A DNA stretch of 64,000 nucleotides from Cristatella mucedo (taxonomy: Eukaryota > Bryozoa > Phylactolaemata > Cristatellidae), in contig WPIO01000016.1 of NCBI GenBank assembly GCA_009760855.2, positions 2,628,001 through 2,692,000 on the forward strand, in the 5' to 3' direction. Positions 22,000 through 33,934 of this stretch are shown here, piece by piece (positions within the stretch are counted from its first letter, which is position 1; every line of letters starts with the position of its first letter). A program made the translations under genes and the position numbers. The notes under the pieces were generated by a model. It did no database searches, was not told the origin of the DNA, and was given only the letters and a program-made list of their open reading frames with translations.

Positions 22000-23345
22000 A
22001 TTAAGAATGCTGTCATTGCACCGTGTCACTAAGGCCTTCTTGAGCACCTCTCGTATCGCCTGGACATCACTGACACTGCTCTGCAATGGTTCAGGTCTTA
22101 TCTCAGTGTAATACACCAGAGTGTTGATGTGAATGGACAATGATCATCCGAGGAACCTCTGAAATATGAAGCACCTCAGGGCTCCATGCTTGGTTGTTCT
22201 TTTAAAGGTTTGTACTTTTTTCTCTCGCCGATGTGATTGCCAAGTACAAACTAGGCTTTCACTTGTAAGCGAATGGCACTCAGTTATACCTTTGCTTTGA
22301 CCCTTCCAAGCCCCTTGCACTTTTAATTCTCTCTTCTCCCTTTTTGAGTGTATTGATGACATCCACACATGGCTGGCAGCAAATTTTCTTAAATTGAATG
22401 ACGATAAAACCATCTTACGAGTTATTGGAAAACAAAGAGTGATTGGGGAACTGGAATATTTAATGCTCAAAATCGCCTCTGCCAGCATATCCCCTGTTAA
22501 ATGTGCCCGAAATCTAGTTGTCTTGCTTCAAAGTGACCCATTCAGTAGATGACCACGGCAGCTTCATAATCAAGTCTGCCCACTTTCAGCTACATAACAT
22601 TGCTAAAGTTCGGGGTTCTCTAGGCAAATACAACCCATCTAAGACATTTTTGACATCCCGTCTTGATATTTGTAACTCAATGCTTGCTGGTCGACTGGCT
22701 TGTGCACTCATGTACTTACAGCTGGTACACAACTTTGCAGTTAGGCTTGTCTGTCGCGAGCGTCGACAATGCCGCATCACGCCACTTCTCGTTGACCTGC
22801 AGTAGCTGCCCGTCAAGCAACGGATCGAATTCAAAGTTGTGTCGTCTACTTTTTGGTCCCTTCATTATTTGGCTCCAGCCTACGCATCAGGTTTACTTCC
22901 TTCACCAGACTAAGCACAGTAAAACTCGCGTTTTTGAATCTAATTGTATACCTACACCTCGTACGAACCTCAAATAATTTGAAGACCGGGCCTTTCGCTC
23001 GTATGGTCCAAAAGCCTGGAACTCACTCCCGACTTGCACCACGACATCCTCTGACTTGAGCATATCTAAAGAGAAAATAAAAACGCTCCTATTTATCACA
23101 GCTTTTAGTAGAACTCTGTGATTCGTTTCTCACGTGCCTATGGGATAACACTGTGCATGCTGCCACTAACAAAACCCGCATGCTGATCCTGTGCATGTCA
23201 CCCCTAACCATGTTAGTAGAGCTGTTTTTTGAGCACGCTACCTTCGTCCATTCCATCGTGTTTCCTTCGCAGAACATTTCAAGCACCAAGGAAGAGAGAG
23301 AAGTTGAGTTTTCTGATGGCGCTTTATAGAGTGTATTATTATTAT
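22000..23345 (+). mobile_element. LINE family 1, longer copy (RT palm to 3' end)
   Basis: Decayed reverse-transcriptase sequence (TTGAGCACCTCTCGTATCGC, CAATGGTTCAGGTCTTATCT) is followed by AYLQ/TSRLDICNSML, RLVCRERRQCRITPLLVDLQ and the APAYASGLL region. The end is the common 3' UTR and an (ATT)n tail. Frameshifts and stops throughout. Confidence 0.85.
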
Positions 23346-24200
23346 TATCCTTAATATTTGTGACTCAATTTTTGCCTTTCAGACATTTGACCCAGGATGG
23401 GGTTGAATTTATTTTAACTATATGACGATAGAACTGATCTACAATCAGAGTCGGACTAGGAAGCTTTGCTCTTACATTTGGCTCATACATGCTGTCGTGC
23501 GATCGCCACCAAAGTTTTAAGAAGTTTGGGGTTCTTATCTGTAATAACTTAAAGGTCGACAGCTATATTAGGAAGATTACCCTCGCAACTAACCATTCCC
23601 CGATTCCTGCCCAGGAACGGGGAAATACTGCGGGAAATATTGTCTATTGCGGTGGCTTGAGTAAAAACATACCTAACTCCCCGGTTCTTTCACTGCTACA
23701 TGGCTATTTAAAAAGTTCTAGCGGTTCAGCCGTGTGTTTACTTCGCTAATTGAATCGGCGGATACATAGCACAGTTCTTACTCTGACCAAACAAGGCCAA
23801 GTCCGTGGCTCAGCTTCTTCGTACCTAGATGAACTGCTGTGCCGGATGTAGCCATCTCTCGTGCCCTCAGCACCCCCTTATGGATGATAAATAAGCTGCT
23901 CCACATCTCGCTTAAGGACGATTGGCAACAGAAGCTTGAAGCTCTCAGTCCTCCTTATGCTTCGCCTCGTCGTCCGCAGTAACTTGCTCGCTGGTGATCT
24001 ATCGCCGCGTCAACATCTTTGTTTCCTCATTCTGTTGAAATTTTGTCGCTCTTAGTTATTGCGAATGCCGAAGCCTCAAATTTAAACCGCAGAATGTAAT
24101 TTTCAGTGCGATGCTCTGCCGACTGACTCTATGAATTTTATCCGTTTTGGTGGCATTTAGCGAGCAGATAAAAAGCACTTCATCTGAGCATAGCACAAAT
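23346..24200. other. Intron 7, mostly unassigned
   Basis: A short AT-rich stretch and LINE-like words (for example near 23500, AAAGTTTTAAGAAGTTTGGG) but no clear element. Confidence 0.4.
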
Positions 24201-24204
24201 GTTA

Positions 24205-24290
24205 CTAATAATAATACATTTTTGCAGCATCCTCAGATGACCCAATCTCTTTCTAGGCACTTTAGATCTGCTGCAAAGGAAGCGCAGAAT
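24205..24290 (-). mobile_element. LINE family 1, 3' end only
   Basis: AATAATACATTTTTGCAGCA and CAATCTCTTTCTAGGCACTT, the reversed 3' terminus. About 85 bp, 200 bp before exon 8. Confidence 0.7.
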
Positions 24291-24485
24291 GAGGCCCCTC
24301 CTAAATAAGGCCCCCCTAAAGGGAAATACTTTCTTTAGGCTAATGCATGCTAAGGTTTTGCATATTATAAATAGCCAATTAAAACGCTTCCGTTCCTACG
24401 TAGGCAGAGTGCCTAAAAAGGAATTTAATTCAACAAGGGGTCTGCACAAATGTCTTATCATTGTCATTATTTCACCCGGTGACAG

Positions 24486-24654
24486 GAAATCTGCTAGCCT
24501 ACAGTTGGGACTTGGGTGAAGGCACAGTCATTGTGTCACCTTCTGCTACTGAAATCACGACGAGATACCCAACGAACGGCAGCTACTTATTAAAGCTGAA
24601 CGTCAGCAACGACGTGTCTTGGCAGGCAGTGCAGTACACTCTTTTCGTGCAGCG
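24486..24654 (+). CDS. Exon 8: PKD module 6, core
   Basis: A 169-bp exon, phase 1 in and phase 2 out; acceptor GACAG (ends 24485), donor GTGAGT at 24655. Joined to exon 7 it gives ANLTRGNLLAYSWDLGEGTV, where SWDLGEG stands for the W-D-F-G-D-G signature. It ends with NGSYLLKLNVSNDVSW and VQYTLFVQ, the closing strands. This is the most canonical PKD module in the window. Confidence 0.9.
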
Positions 24655-24894
24655 GTGAGTAAAGATTCACTCCAACCTCCACGCTGTCGATCGATGAATG
24701 CGCTTGCCACAGAGAATTCAAAACTGAGGGCACACGGGCACCAACAAAATCACCAGCAGGAATGTGACTTACGAATAGATAAAAAACGACTGACTCGGAA
24801 TAAAAGATCCGGATTGAATTAGAATGAATTAGTCGTCACAAGCAAGCGTTCTGTGTAATACCGTTGCTGATTGAATAAAAGCCATTTGCAGTAT

Positions 24895-25865
24895 CTATCA
24901 ATAATAAAAATAATTGGCTTATAATTTTAGAGCGTCTTCATCGGACACTAGGTCAACTTTCTAGGCACTTAAAATATGCTGTAAGGGAAGCATTATCCAA
25001 CGATTAGTTGATACAAGCACATCTTCAAAACCATAACACGATTAGAGGCGACATGCACAAGGTGAACAAGCTAAATATTGTTAGTGGCCTCTTGTGCAGA
25101 GTCAGCCTGCATTAAACATTAATGAAGATCCGCACGGAACCATAAATATTGTGAAAATTGAGGTTTTTTTGTTTATTTTTAAATTTCTCAAGTCAGTGAC
25201 TGTGGTCACACCAGTCGGAAATGAGTTCCAGGCCTTGGGAGTATAAAAGCTAAAGGGATGGTCTCTAAAGGATTTTAGGCTCGTACGAGGTGTAGCTGAA
25301 CGATTAAATTCAGAAAAGAGGGTGGCACAATTCTTGGCCACTTGGAGGAGTAGATCTGCCGGTTAGGCTGGAGCTAAAGCACGAAGGGCCTTAAAAGTGA
25401 GTTACAGAACCTACAATTCGATGCTTTCCTTAACTAGGAGCCAGTGCAGGTTGGTGAGAAGTGGCGTGGTGCTGCAACTGCGACGCTCGTGACAGACAAA
25501 CCTAGCTGCCGAGTTTTGGACTAACTGTCAAAGCCTGATTGCTCAGGTCGGTAGGCCATCTAGCACAGATTTACAGTGTCAAGACAGGATGTCACAAACG
25601 CATGAACCAATAAAAGTGTAGTACATTAATCTACGCAGGGCCAAATTTTAACAATGTTGTGTAGCTGATAGTAGGCAGACTTGACTGTGGAGCTGATATG
25701 GTCGTCTAATGAAAGGTCTTTTTGGAATAGGACACCTAGATTTTGTGCGGATTCAGCACTCAGAAGGAGATGTGTTGGCAGCCAATTTTAAGCTTTAGGT
25801 TTTCAAATTTTGAAGCACAGTTGGTTTGCCCGTAAGTAATAGGCTGGTTTAATAATCATTTAATT
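24895..25865 (-). mobile_element. LINE family 1, 3' part, about 970 bp
   Basis: Reversed 3' end at 24900-24990, then a C-terminal ORF (- strand RTSLKSFRDHPFSFYTPKAW), then the upstream ORF part to about 25860 (words CACCTAGATTTTGTGCGGAT and TCAAATTTTGAAGCACAGTT). Stops and small indels. Confidence 0.85.
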
Positions 25866-25949
25866 TAAGAAAGTTTTCCTGAATCTACGTGCGAATGTCA
25901 TCGAGACATTTACCGTGACAGGATTCGACGTACTGGAGGTCTGGGAGGG

Positions 25950-26098
25950 ATGAAATATAATATAATTCATTTATATAGCGCCCCAAGAAAACTTAATCTC
26001 TATTCAGGCGCTTCACATATGCCTCGGGGCTTGAGCCCACGACCTCAGTCAGACCCTGGTCGGGGCGAGCACCTTAACCGCTTGACAAAACCAGCTCG
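25950..26098 (-). mobile_element. SINE family A copy
   Basis: TTCATTTATATAGCGCCCCA, AGAAAACTTAATCTCTATTC, GGGCTTGAGCCCACG and GAGCACCTTAACCGCTTGAC, the full reversed element. Confidence 0.9.
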
Positions 26099-26190
26099 AA
26101 ATCAAAGTACAACTGAGTGTCATCTACGTAGAGGTGAATGCCTAGGTCGTGACTGACGATCACATTGGCACGAGGGACATTAAAAATAAC
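26099..26190 (-). mobile_element. LINE family 1, RT active-site fragment
   Basis: The - strand reads LGIHLYVDDTQLYFDFE, containing the catalytic Y-x-D-D of reverse transcriptase (YADD in another copy at about 45880). Confidence 0.85.
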
Positions 26191-26204
26191 GACAATAACT
26201 GGAT

Positions 26205-26625
26205 GTGTTGTTACGCATTCGGTAGTCAACAGACTTTGTCTCACGCAACAAAGAGAAAGCAGGAAGCATAGCAGAGTCAGGAGAGCAGTTGATGTAGTGA
26301 GTAGCATTGACGTAGCAGCTCGGGATGGTTAAAAAAGGATTAGCCATATGTAGCTTGACATTCTCTAAGCAGCAGGGAAGAACCCCGAAGCGGGCTCAAA
26401 GACGTTTATTCAAACAGACGCCGAAGCAGGCCAGTATGCAACTGCCCGCCGGCATCCTCGACCACAACCCCCCCCCCCGGGCCTTTGCAGCCCGGTACTT
26501 GCATACCACTGCCATAAATCGCAACAGCCCACAATCCAACGACAGTGTCATAATCTCTCAAAATATCCCCACCACACTCGGTAGCAGGAGAGTAGTTGTC
26601 GTTGAATGAGCGAGTTCTATTACTT
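26205..26625 (-). mobile_element. LINE family 2, 3' part
   Basis: GCATTCGGTAGTCAACAGAC, CACGCAACAAAGAGAAAGCA and GCAGGAGAGTAGTTGTCGTT are shared with 49945-50100 and 61160-61330. An insertion with a C-run (26465-26480) breaks it. Confidence 0.75.
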
Positions 26626-26908
26626 GCAGTCGGCAGAGAGTTATCGCATATAGCTATCAGGAAAGCTAATTCGAACTCGGCATCCCTGCATTTTACTGTA
26701 TCGTCTTTGGATGACGAGGAGAAGCTTCTGGCCGACTTTTAACTACCCTTAGTTTGCCATAATGAGGTTTTCTTTTCTTAGAATAGATGAAGCTGCTATT
26801 CCGTTCTAGATTTCTAGACTTCTTTGGCTCGCCGGCAGACGTGGCGATACTATCCCTTAGAAGCGTAGGGCCGACCGCTGTGGGCCGCCGATCTTAACAA
26901 CATTGCAG

Positions 26909-27219
26909 GTCAGTCCGGAGAGTTTGGATATCCACTGTCAGCCAAGTGACCGCCATAAGGAATCGAGGCGTTCCGATACCGTTCATTGCAACCGTGGACG
27001 TCGCGGGGAACGACGTTTGCTACGTGATTGACTTTGACGACGACGACGCTACGCCGGATCGCTACGCCTTTTTGGGAAACATGTCCGTGTGCGACCTTCT
27101 GTTCGGGTCGCTCGTCAGCTTGCGGAGCTCACTGGGAGCTGTCAACATGCAGCCAGTGTCGCAGGTCGCCCTGGACACGATTCGGAGCATCCCAGTCGGC
27201 GAGCTGATGCCGACATACG
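26909..27219 (+). CDS. Exon 9: PKD module 7, most of the module
   Basis: A 311-bp exon, phase 2 in and phase 1 out. The acceptor is ATTGCAG (ends 26908) and the donor GTGAGT at 27220. It encodes VWISTVSQVTAIRNRG, then IPFIATVDVAGNDVCYVIDF with a run of Asp residues in the signature position. A long insertion with two Cys residues follows, before ELMPTYG, which continues in exon 10 as the closing strand. The acidic loop and insertion make this module atypical. Confidence 0.88.
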
Positions 27220-27935
27220 GTGAGTGCCCCACAATGCACTAGCAGCAGCAGCAGTGTAGGACGAAGCGGACGAAGAGCCCGAACTTCCTTTCCGCTCGCG
27301 GAGCGACTATTGGACACTTTCTCTCTATCCGCTCAGTAGGCCGTTCTTAGAGCTCTGTATATTTATGACTGCTAGGGCTGATGAGAGTAGAACCAGTCCA
27401 AGTGCTGGAAGTTAGGCTGACAAGGTAGAAACAGTCAGCATCCAGCTCTCAAACGAACAACTACTCCGGAGGCCACCTAACATGGATTTCCGCAGCTCTT
27501 GCCATCTGCCCGTCCTAAAGTCAACACAGATATAATGGATAAAACGGGTCGGATCGGTCATGGATGGTCCTCGAAGCTCGGGAACGGCCGATTGTACAGC
27601 TTCCATGAATATTTTTCCAAGTAGAGGGCGCTAACGTCCCGCTAGGAAAACATTTAATGGAGGCTGAAAGTGAAACTTTCACTAGCCAGCCGGTTGAAGT
27701 GGAAAACGACGCCTTGAGAAAAATCGCGTACCTTAAGGACGTGCTCTGCACCTGGATGTGTCAGCCGCACAACTCGGCGTGAATCTTTTGTTTGGCGAAG
27801 GCTGTAACTCTTCAGGGCGGCATTGGGAAGAGGGCCGGGACTTCCTCCTACGTCATGCAGCTAAATTCTAAATTAGGCATGTTCTAACTGCTTCCAACTG
27901 GTCAAATTATAATACCTACACTTAGAATTAATAGT
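27220..27935. other. Intron 9 start, nothing recognised
   Basis: Short GCA repeats (27241-27255) and mixed sequence without recognisable elements. Confidence 0.5.
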
Positions 27936-27939
27936 AGCA

Positions 27940-28655
27940 ATAATATAAATAATGATATTGGATTTGATATAGCCCCTCAGAGAAGTCGATCTATTTCTAG
28001 GTACTTTACAGCCGCTGCTAAAGAAGCACGATCGAATGGTTACTGGTAGCATGCTCAATAAACAATACAAATAAAATGGTTGGATGTGACATGCACAGGG
28101 TCAGCATGGAAGTTAGATTAGAAGATGCATGAACAGCGCCATAAGCACATACAAGATGAATCATAGGGATTCACTAAATGCTGTGATGAATATATGCTTT
28201 TTTAGTTTCTTTTTTAATGTGGAAAATTCTTGAAGTTTCTGGGCGCAATTCGGGAGTGAGTTCCAGGCTTTGGGAACATACGAACTAAAGGCACGGTCTT
28301 CAAAGGATATGATATTTGTACGATATGGATAAACAGTCAGATTCCAAAAAGCAGTTGGTACGATGCTTGGCCTGGTGGGGGAGTAGTTCTGATAGGTAGG
28401 CTAAAGCCAAAGAATGACGTGACCTACATGTGTCTGAGAAAACCTTTAATTCGATACGGTGCTTGAATCGGAGCCTGTGCAGGTCGGCGACAAGAGGTGT
28501 GGCGTGAAGACTTAAACGCTCACGACAGACAAGCCTAGCTGCAGAGTTTTGCACCAGCTGCAAGTGCCTGAGTTTAGAAGCCGGAAGACCAGCTAGCAAT
28601 GAGTTGCAAAAGTCGAGCAATCCCAGAAAGAAGCCCATTTCATGACCCAACCTCG
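27940..28655 (-). mobile_element. LINE family 1, 3' part
   Basis: The - strand encodes LDFCNSLLAGLPASKLRHLQ, then LVQNSAARLVCRERLSLHAT, a good match to the CR1/L2 C-terminal reverse transcriptase, and ends in the common 3' tail at 27950-28010. Confidence 0.9.
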
Positions 28656-28656
28656 T

Positions 28657-28965
28657 TTAGATGGTGATCAAAATGTCGACAAGCTTCGCTGTCAGGTTCA
28701 CACCTACCGACAACCCTGTGCTTCTTGGTTCGGAAGTCTGCCATTTTCGAAACATCAGTCGAATGAAAGGGAAGTCGGAGGAAATTTCATCGCTGGAGTG
28801 CAGGGCATCAAAGGTTGATGCAAGCTTAGTGGAACATCGGGAGCACAGTCTGGGTGGAACATGAGCTTGACACCGACTTCGTCTGACACCGAAGGTCGTC
28901 GTATTGAAGATTAAGTGGAAATAATCTATGCCATCTATGGCCAAGTGCCACCAGCCTGCCTTGTA
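28657..28965. other. Spacer between two LINE copies
   Basis: Contains a - strand ORF of 117 codons with no recognised domain. It may belong to a mobile element. Confidence 0.3.
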
Positions 28966-28969
28966 AAGA

Positions 28970-29245
28970 TAATAACAATGCACTTGATAAAGCGCCCTCA
29001 GAGAACTCAATCTCTTTCTAGGCGCTTTACATTTGCTGCAAATGGAAGCGCGATTGAATGGTGAGTAATATCATGCTTGATAAACAACAGGAATAACAAG
29101 GTTAGGGGTGACATGCACAAAGTCAGCATGCAAATGTGGTTAGCGGCAGTATGCACATTGTCAGCACGCATAAGCACATGAAGGATGTATCACAGGGACC
29201 CACTAAATGCTGTCCTAAAAGGTGTGTCTTTACGTACTTTTTTTA
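28970..29245 (-). mobile_element. LINE family 1, 3' end (left arm of inverted pair)
   Basis: AATGCACTTGATAAAGCGCC, GAACTCAATCTCTTTCTAGG and GGTTAGGGGTGACATGCACA, in reversed order. It joins a + strand copy directly at about 29245. Confidence 0.9.
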
Positions 29246-30165
29246 AATTTTAAAAGCTGGCGCATGAAATTGGCTCTGCCAGCATATTTCCCAGTGAGTC
29301 TGCACGAAATCTAGCAGTCATGCTTCAAATTTAACTTTCATTTGACGACCGAATCAGCTCTTGTATCAAGTCTGCCTACTTTCAGCTACATAACGTTGTT
29401 AAAATTCGGGCTTGTTTAGATAAGGATACCACGTCCAAGTTGGTTCATGCATTTGTGACATCCCGTATTGACTTCTGTAGCTCACTGCTTGCTGGCCTAC
29501 CGGCATGTGCAATCAGGCGAGTACAACTTGTGTAAAACTCTGCAGCTAGGCTTGTCTGTCGTGAACGTCGCAGTTGCCACATCACACCACTTCTCGCCGA
29601 CCTGCACTGGCTACCAGCAAAGCAACGGATCAATTACAAGGTTTTTTTGCTCACTGTTAGGTCACTTCATTCTTTGGCTCCAGCCTATCTCTCAGATCTA
29701 CTCCGCCACCAAGCCACGCATCGTACCACCCGCGTTTCGGAATCCAACAGTTTACCAATACCTCGTACAAACCTTAAATCCTTTGGAGACCGTGCATTTA
29801 GCTCGTATGCTCCCAAAGCCTGGAACTCCCTTCCGACTGGCGTCAGAACATCCCCTGACTTGACAACATTTAAAAAGAACTTAAAAACACACCTATTTAG
29901 GACAGCATTTAGTGGGTCCCTTTGATTCGTCCTTCATGTGCTTATGCGTGCTGACACTGTGCATGCTGCCACTAACAAAATTTGCATGCTGACTCTGTGC
30001 ATGTAACCGCTAACCATGTTATTCTTGTTGTAAATTAAGCATGATATTACTCACCATTCAGTCGCGTTTCCCTTCGCAGCAAATGTTAAGCACCTAGAAA
30101 GAGAGACTGAGTTTTCTGAGGGAGCTTTATCAAGTGCACTATTGCTATGATAATTAATATTATTA
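29246..30165 (+). mobile_element. LINE family 1, best-preserved C-terminal copy
   Basis: Encodes AYFQLHNVVKI, FVTSRIDFCSSLLAGLPACA, LAPAYLSDLLRHQATHRTTR, then SFGDRAFSSYAPKAWNSLPT and TTFKKNLKTHLFRTAFSGSL followed by a stop. This is the complete C-terminal end of the ORF with only a few frame breaks. It ends in GAGGGAGCTTTATCAAGTGC with an AT-rich tail. Confidence 0.92.
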
Positions 30166-30179
30166 TTGCAGGAATCTGA

Positions 30180-30665
30180 ACACACCATCTAAGGCGTCGT
30201 CCGCTGCATGGCACATACAGCATGTCTTTTAAAAGTGACCCACTGCTTTATAAATGACAATCGGACCATCCGTTTTTTGGAATCTATCTCCTAACCCATG
30301 CCCCGTACAAACCATAAATCCTTGGGAGACCGTGCCTGTAGCTTGTACGTTCGCAAAGCCTGGAACTCAATCCCGACTTACATCCCATCTCCTGACTTGT
30401 CTACATTAAAAAAACTAAAATCTCATCTATTTATGACAGCATTTATTGGGTTCATGTTATTCGTTCTCTGTGAGCTTCTGTATGCTGGTGCTGACACTGT
30501 TGCATGCTGCCACTAAGCATACTTGTATGATGATTCTGTGCGTGTCACCCCTAACTATGTTATTCTTTTTGTGTATTAAGCATTCTAACAGTAAGCATTC
30601 AATCGCGCTTTCTCAGCAGCAGGTACGTGGTGCCTAAAGTGTGATTGGGTTCACTGAGGGCACTG
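30180..30665 (+). mobile_element. LINE family 1, 3' fragment
   Basis: Encodes MPRTNHKSLGDRACSLYVRK and AWNSIPTYI, then the 3' UTR words (TGACACTGTTGCATGCTGCC) and a degenerate end at 30640-30660. Confidence 0.85.
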
Positions 30666-30702
30666 TATCGGATGAGTTATTATTTTTCTTGGCAATAACA
30701 TC

Positions 30703-30705
<3 letters not shown>

Positions 30706-30790
<85 letters not shown>
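30706..30790. repeat. (GA)n microsatellite
   Basis: About 85 bp of GA repeats between two LINE fragments. Confidence 0.97.
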
Positions 30791-30794
30791 GTTA

Positions 30795-31225
30795 CCACCC
30801 GCTTTTCGGAATCCAACAGTCTAGAAATACCTTGTACAAACCTTGAATCCTTTGGAGACCGTGCATTTAGTTCGTATGCTCCTAAAGCCTGGAACTCCCT
30901 CCCGACCAGCGTCAGAACATCCCCTGACCTGACCACATTTAAAAGGAACTTAAAAACACACCTATTTAGAACAGCATTTAGCGGGTCCCAGTGGTTCGTC
31001 TTTCACGTGCTTATGCGTGCTGACTCTGTGCATGCTGCCACTAACCACATTTGCATGCTGACCCTGTGCATGTCACCCCTAACCATGTTATTCCTTTTGT
31101 TTGTTTTTCAAGTATGATTTTACTTACCATTCAATTGCATTTCTCTTTGCAGCAAATGTATAGTGCCTAGAAAGAGATTAAGTTCTCTGAGGGCGCTTAA
31201 TCAAGTACATTATTATTGTTATTAT
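30795..31225 (+). mobile_element. LINE family 1, 3' fragment
   Basis: Encodes SFGDRAFSSYAPKAWNSLPT, then TTFKRNLKTHLFRTAFSGS and the 3' UTR, ending GAGGGCGCTTAATCAAGTAC plus (ATT)n. Confidence 0.9.
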
Positions 31226-31890
31226 TATTAGAGTATAGGACGTGAAAATATCGGGACCAAGCACAGATCCCTGAGGCATCCCATATTTCAGAGGTTCCTC
31301 GGATGATCTTTGCACATTCACATCAATATTCCGGAGTTTCCTGCTGAGGTAGAACCTGAACAATTGCAGATCACTGACAAAATGATGCCCAGGCGAGATG
31401 AGAGTCACTCAAGAAGGACTTGGTGATCTATAATATCAAAAGCCGCTGAAAGATTCAGCAAAACAAGCAGAGATACTCTACCTAGGTCTGTATTCATAAG
31501 TAGGTCGTTGTACACCCGAAGCTATACTGACTCTTCGGAGTGATTAGCTCTATAACCAGTCTGGGACTTACTAGCAAGGTTTCAGGCTTCAATATATGAG
31601 TTCGGCAGGTCTGCAACGACTCGTCCTAGTGTTTTTATAGGAACAATAGAAGGGAGACTGGGCAGAAGTTACTCAAGTTCTCTTAAACTGGAATTGGTTT
31701 CTTGAGTAATGGCCTGACTTCACCTTTCTTGAAAGGTGGGACATGACCAGAGGCTAATACATTTATGATGTTAGTTATGAATGGCAGGAGCAGATCAATG
31801 CATCGTAGAAACAGGACAGTGGGAGTATGGTCCAGAGGACTGGTTGTCTTCTTTGATTGGGATACGAACTTCTGGATGATGTCACTAATA
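31226..31890 (-). mobile_element. LINE family 1, reverse transcriptase palm region
   Basis: The - strand encodes LKYGMPQGSVLGPDIF, the conserved G-x-x-Q-G-S-x-L-x-P motif, and upstream a decayed stretch with words for FKKGEVRPL-like and NLSAAFD-like motifs. Stops throughout. This copy lacks the 3' end. Confidence 0.88.
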
Positions 31891-31894
31891 ATAA

Positions 31895-32440
31895 TAATAA
31901 GAATAAGAATGCACTTGATAAAGCGCCCTCGGAGAACTCAATCTCTCTCTTGGCGTTTTACATTTGCTGCAAAGGGAAATGCAATTGGATGGTGAGTAAT
32001 ATTATGCTTGATAAACAAACAAAATGAATATCATTGTTAGGGGTGACATGCACAGGGTCAGCATGCAAATGTGGTTAGTGGCAGCATGCACAGTGTCAGC
32101 ACGCATAAGCACATTGAGGATGAATCACAGTAGTGACCTCCTTGAATGCGGGCATTGAGGTGCTGCACGGAATTGAGGGAAATATAACACCGGTATAATG
32201 TGCAAGAGAACTTAATCTCTTTCTCGGCACTTAACCTATGCTGCAAGGTATGCATGGCCATGTGGTCAGTGGTAACATGCACAGTGTCAACATGAGTAAT
32301 AATATGGTTAGTGGTAGCATGTAAGTGGTGTCATGATGCATGAGCATACAAAGAACAAATCACTAGGCCCTAGCAAACGCTAGGTTAAACCAGTGCATTT
32401 GTGGATTATTTTTGAGTTTTTTTAAGTCAGCTTTCTTAAT
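31895..32440 (-). mobile_element. LINE family 1, 3' ends (two overlapping fragments)
   Basis: A reversed 3' end at 31890-32130 (ATGCACTTGATAAAGCGCCC) is followed by a second, more diverged one at 32195-32430 (GAGAACTTAATCTCTTTCTC). Confidence 0.75.
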
Positions 32441-33650
32441 TCTTGCAACTGGCGTTTCAATTTTACCTCTGAAAACGTGTCACTTCCAAAGGAACAACTG
32501 TACAATTTGCCACAAATAAAGCGAGTAAGTCTCAATAGATTCGCATTCACTAAAGATTACGTAAATGGTAATAATGTGTACAGCATTTTGACTTAACTTC
32601 AGTTTTAGTGTGAAAACTACTCTAGGTTTATTTGCATTGACCAAATTCACAGAAGAGAATTCTTTTGACGAAATGTGATTCTTCATGCAAAAAGAAAAAC
32701 TGCAGGTTAGTTCGAGACTTGAAAGAGAGAGAAAGCGAGGGAGAGATAGAGGCGTACAGTTGTTGCTGAAGGCTAGGTGGGCCACTCCTTTTTTTGGCTC
32801 GCAGAGGGATCTGTTTCAATAAAATCCCTAGAAAACTTGTACATACAGTATCAGTCAACGCATTTGTGTAAGATGAGCACCACTTTTTGTTGTAGTTCAA
32901 GTACCTAGGAACCCCTAAATTGCATTCTTAGTTTCATCAACGAAAAAATCTCCCATTATTGTGGAAATCCTGTACCACTCCTCAGTTTTATCCGGTAAAG
33001 TTTTTTATTGAATTTATTCCAGCGGAATTTCAGTATAATAAATTAGTAAGTACTAAAGTGAGTTAACATTTTTTTCAGCTGAAAGGCCACACCACATAGA
33101 GCTGATTATCAATAAACGAGCTTGGCATAGGGATAGCCTGGGGTCTTGGCCAAGGGGGAGCGCCTCGCCAGTTGGAGGGGTCAGTTCTTGATCCCTTCTG
33201 CGTCTTTAAAGGAGAAACGTCTTACAGGTATGCCGTTATTTTGCAATATGTAAGCCTTTCTATGAAATTCTGCAGTTGAATACAAGAGTCCAAAACTCTT
33301 ACTGCCAACAGGTTGCTGCAACTTTACCACACGGTCCACCACCTGCTTTAATTTGCTTACCAAAAGCTGGCGAAGAGAATCGAAGACACGAGAGAAGGCT
33401 CACTGGCGCCACTGAAACTCCACCTACGTACGATGAAGGAGCTGGGCGGGTGGCTTGTGTGCCCGGCCAATCCAGCTCCCCACATACCAGAGTGACCCTG
33501 GAATCCCTCCCGGAAATTCCTTGCCGCACCTTTGGGGCTCCAGATTTATCGATTTCAGATTTATCGATTTCAGATTCAATCCAATTCTTCTATGGAGTGC
33601 AGCCACGTTTCTTAGAGTGATCTGGTAAGACAGCCTGGGCAGCAGGCCGT
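32441..33650. other. Intron 9, unassigned
   Basis: AT-rich first half without recognisable elements; GATTTATCGATTTCA is duplicated in tandem at 33543-33573. Confidence 0.45.
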
Positions 33651-33651
33651 C

Positions 33652-33931
33652 GGGGCGAGGGGCGTGGTGAGAGGGGCATGGTGCGAGGGGCGTGGTGCGA
33701 GGGGCGTGGTGCAAGGGGCGTGGTGCGAGGGGCGTGGTGCGAGGGGCGTGGTGCGAGGGGCGTGGTGCGAGGGGCGTGGTGCGAGGGGCGTGGTGCGAGG
33801 GGCGTGGTGCGAGGGGCGTGGGTGCGAGGGGCGTGGTGCAAGGGGCGTGGTGCGAGGGGCGTGGTGCGAGGGGCGTGGTGCGAGGGGCGTGGTGCGAGGG
33901 GCGTGGTGCGAGGGGCGTGGTGCGAGGGGCT
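33652..33931 (+). repeat. 14-bp minisatellite, about 20 copies
   Basis: Unit GCGAGGGGCGTGGT, very uniform; one unit has an extra G (near 33820) and a few have A for G or C. As 14 is not a multiple of three, all frames stay open, which creates long overlapping ORFs with no meaning. Confidence 0.97.
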
Positions 33932-33934
33932 TGA

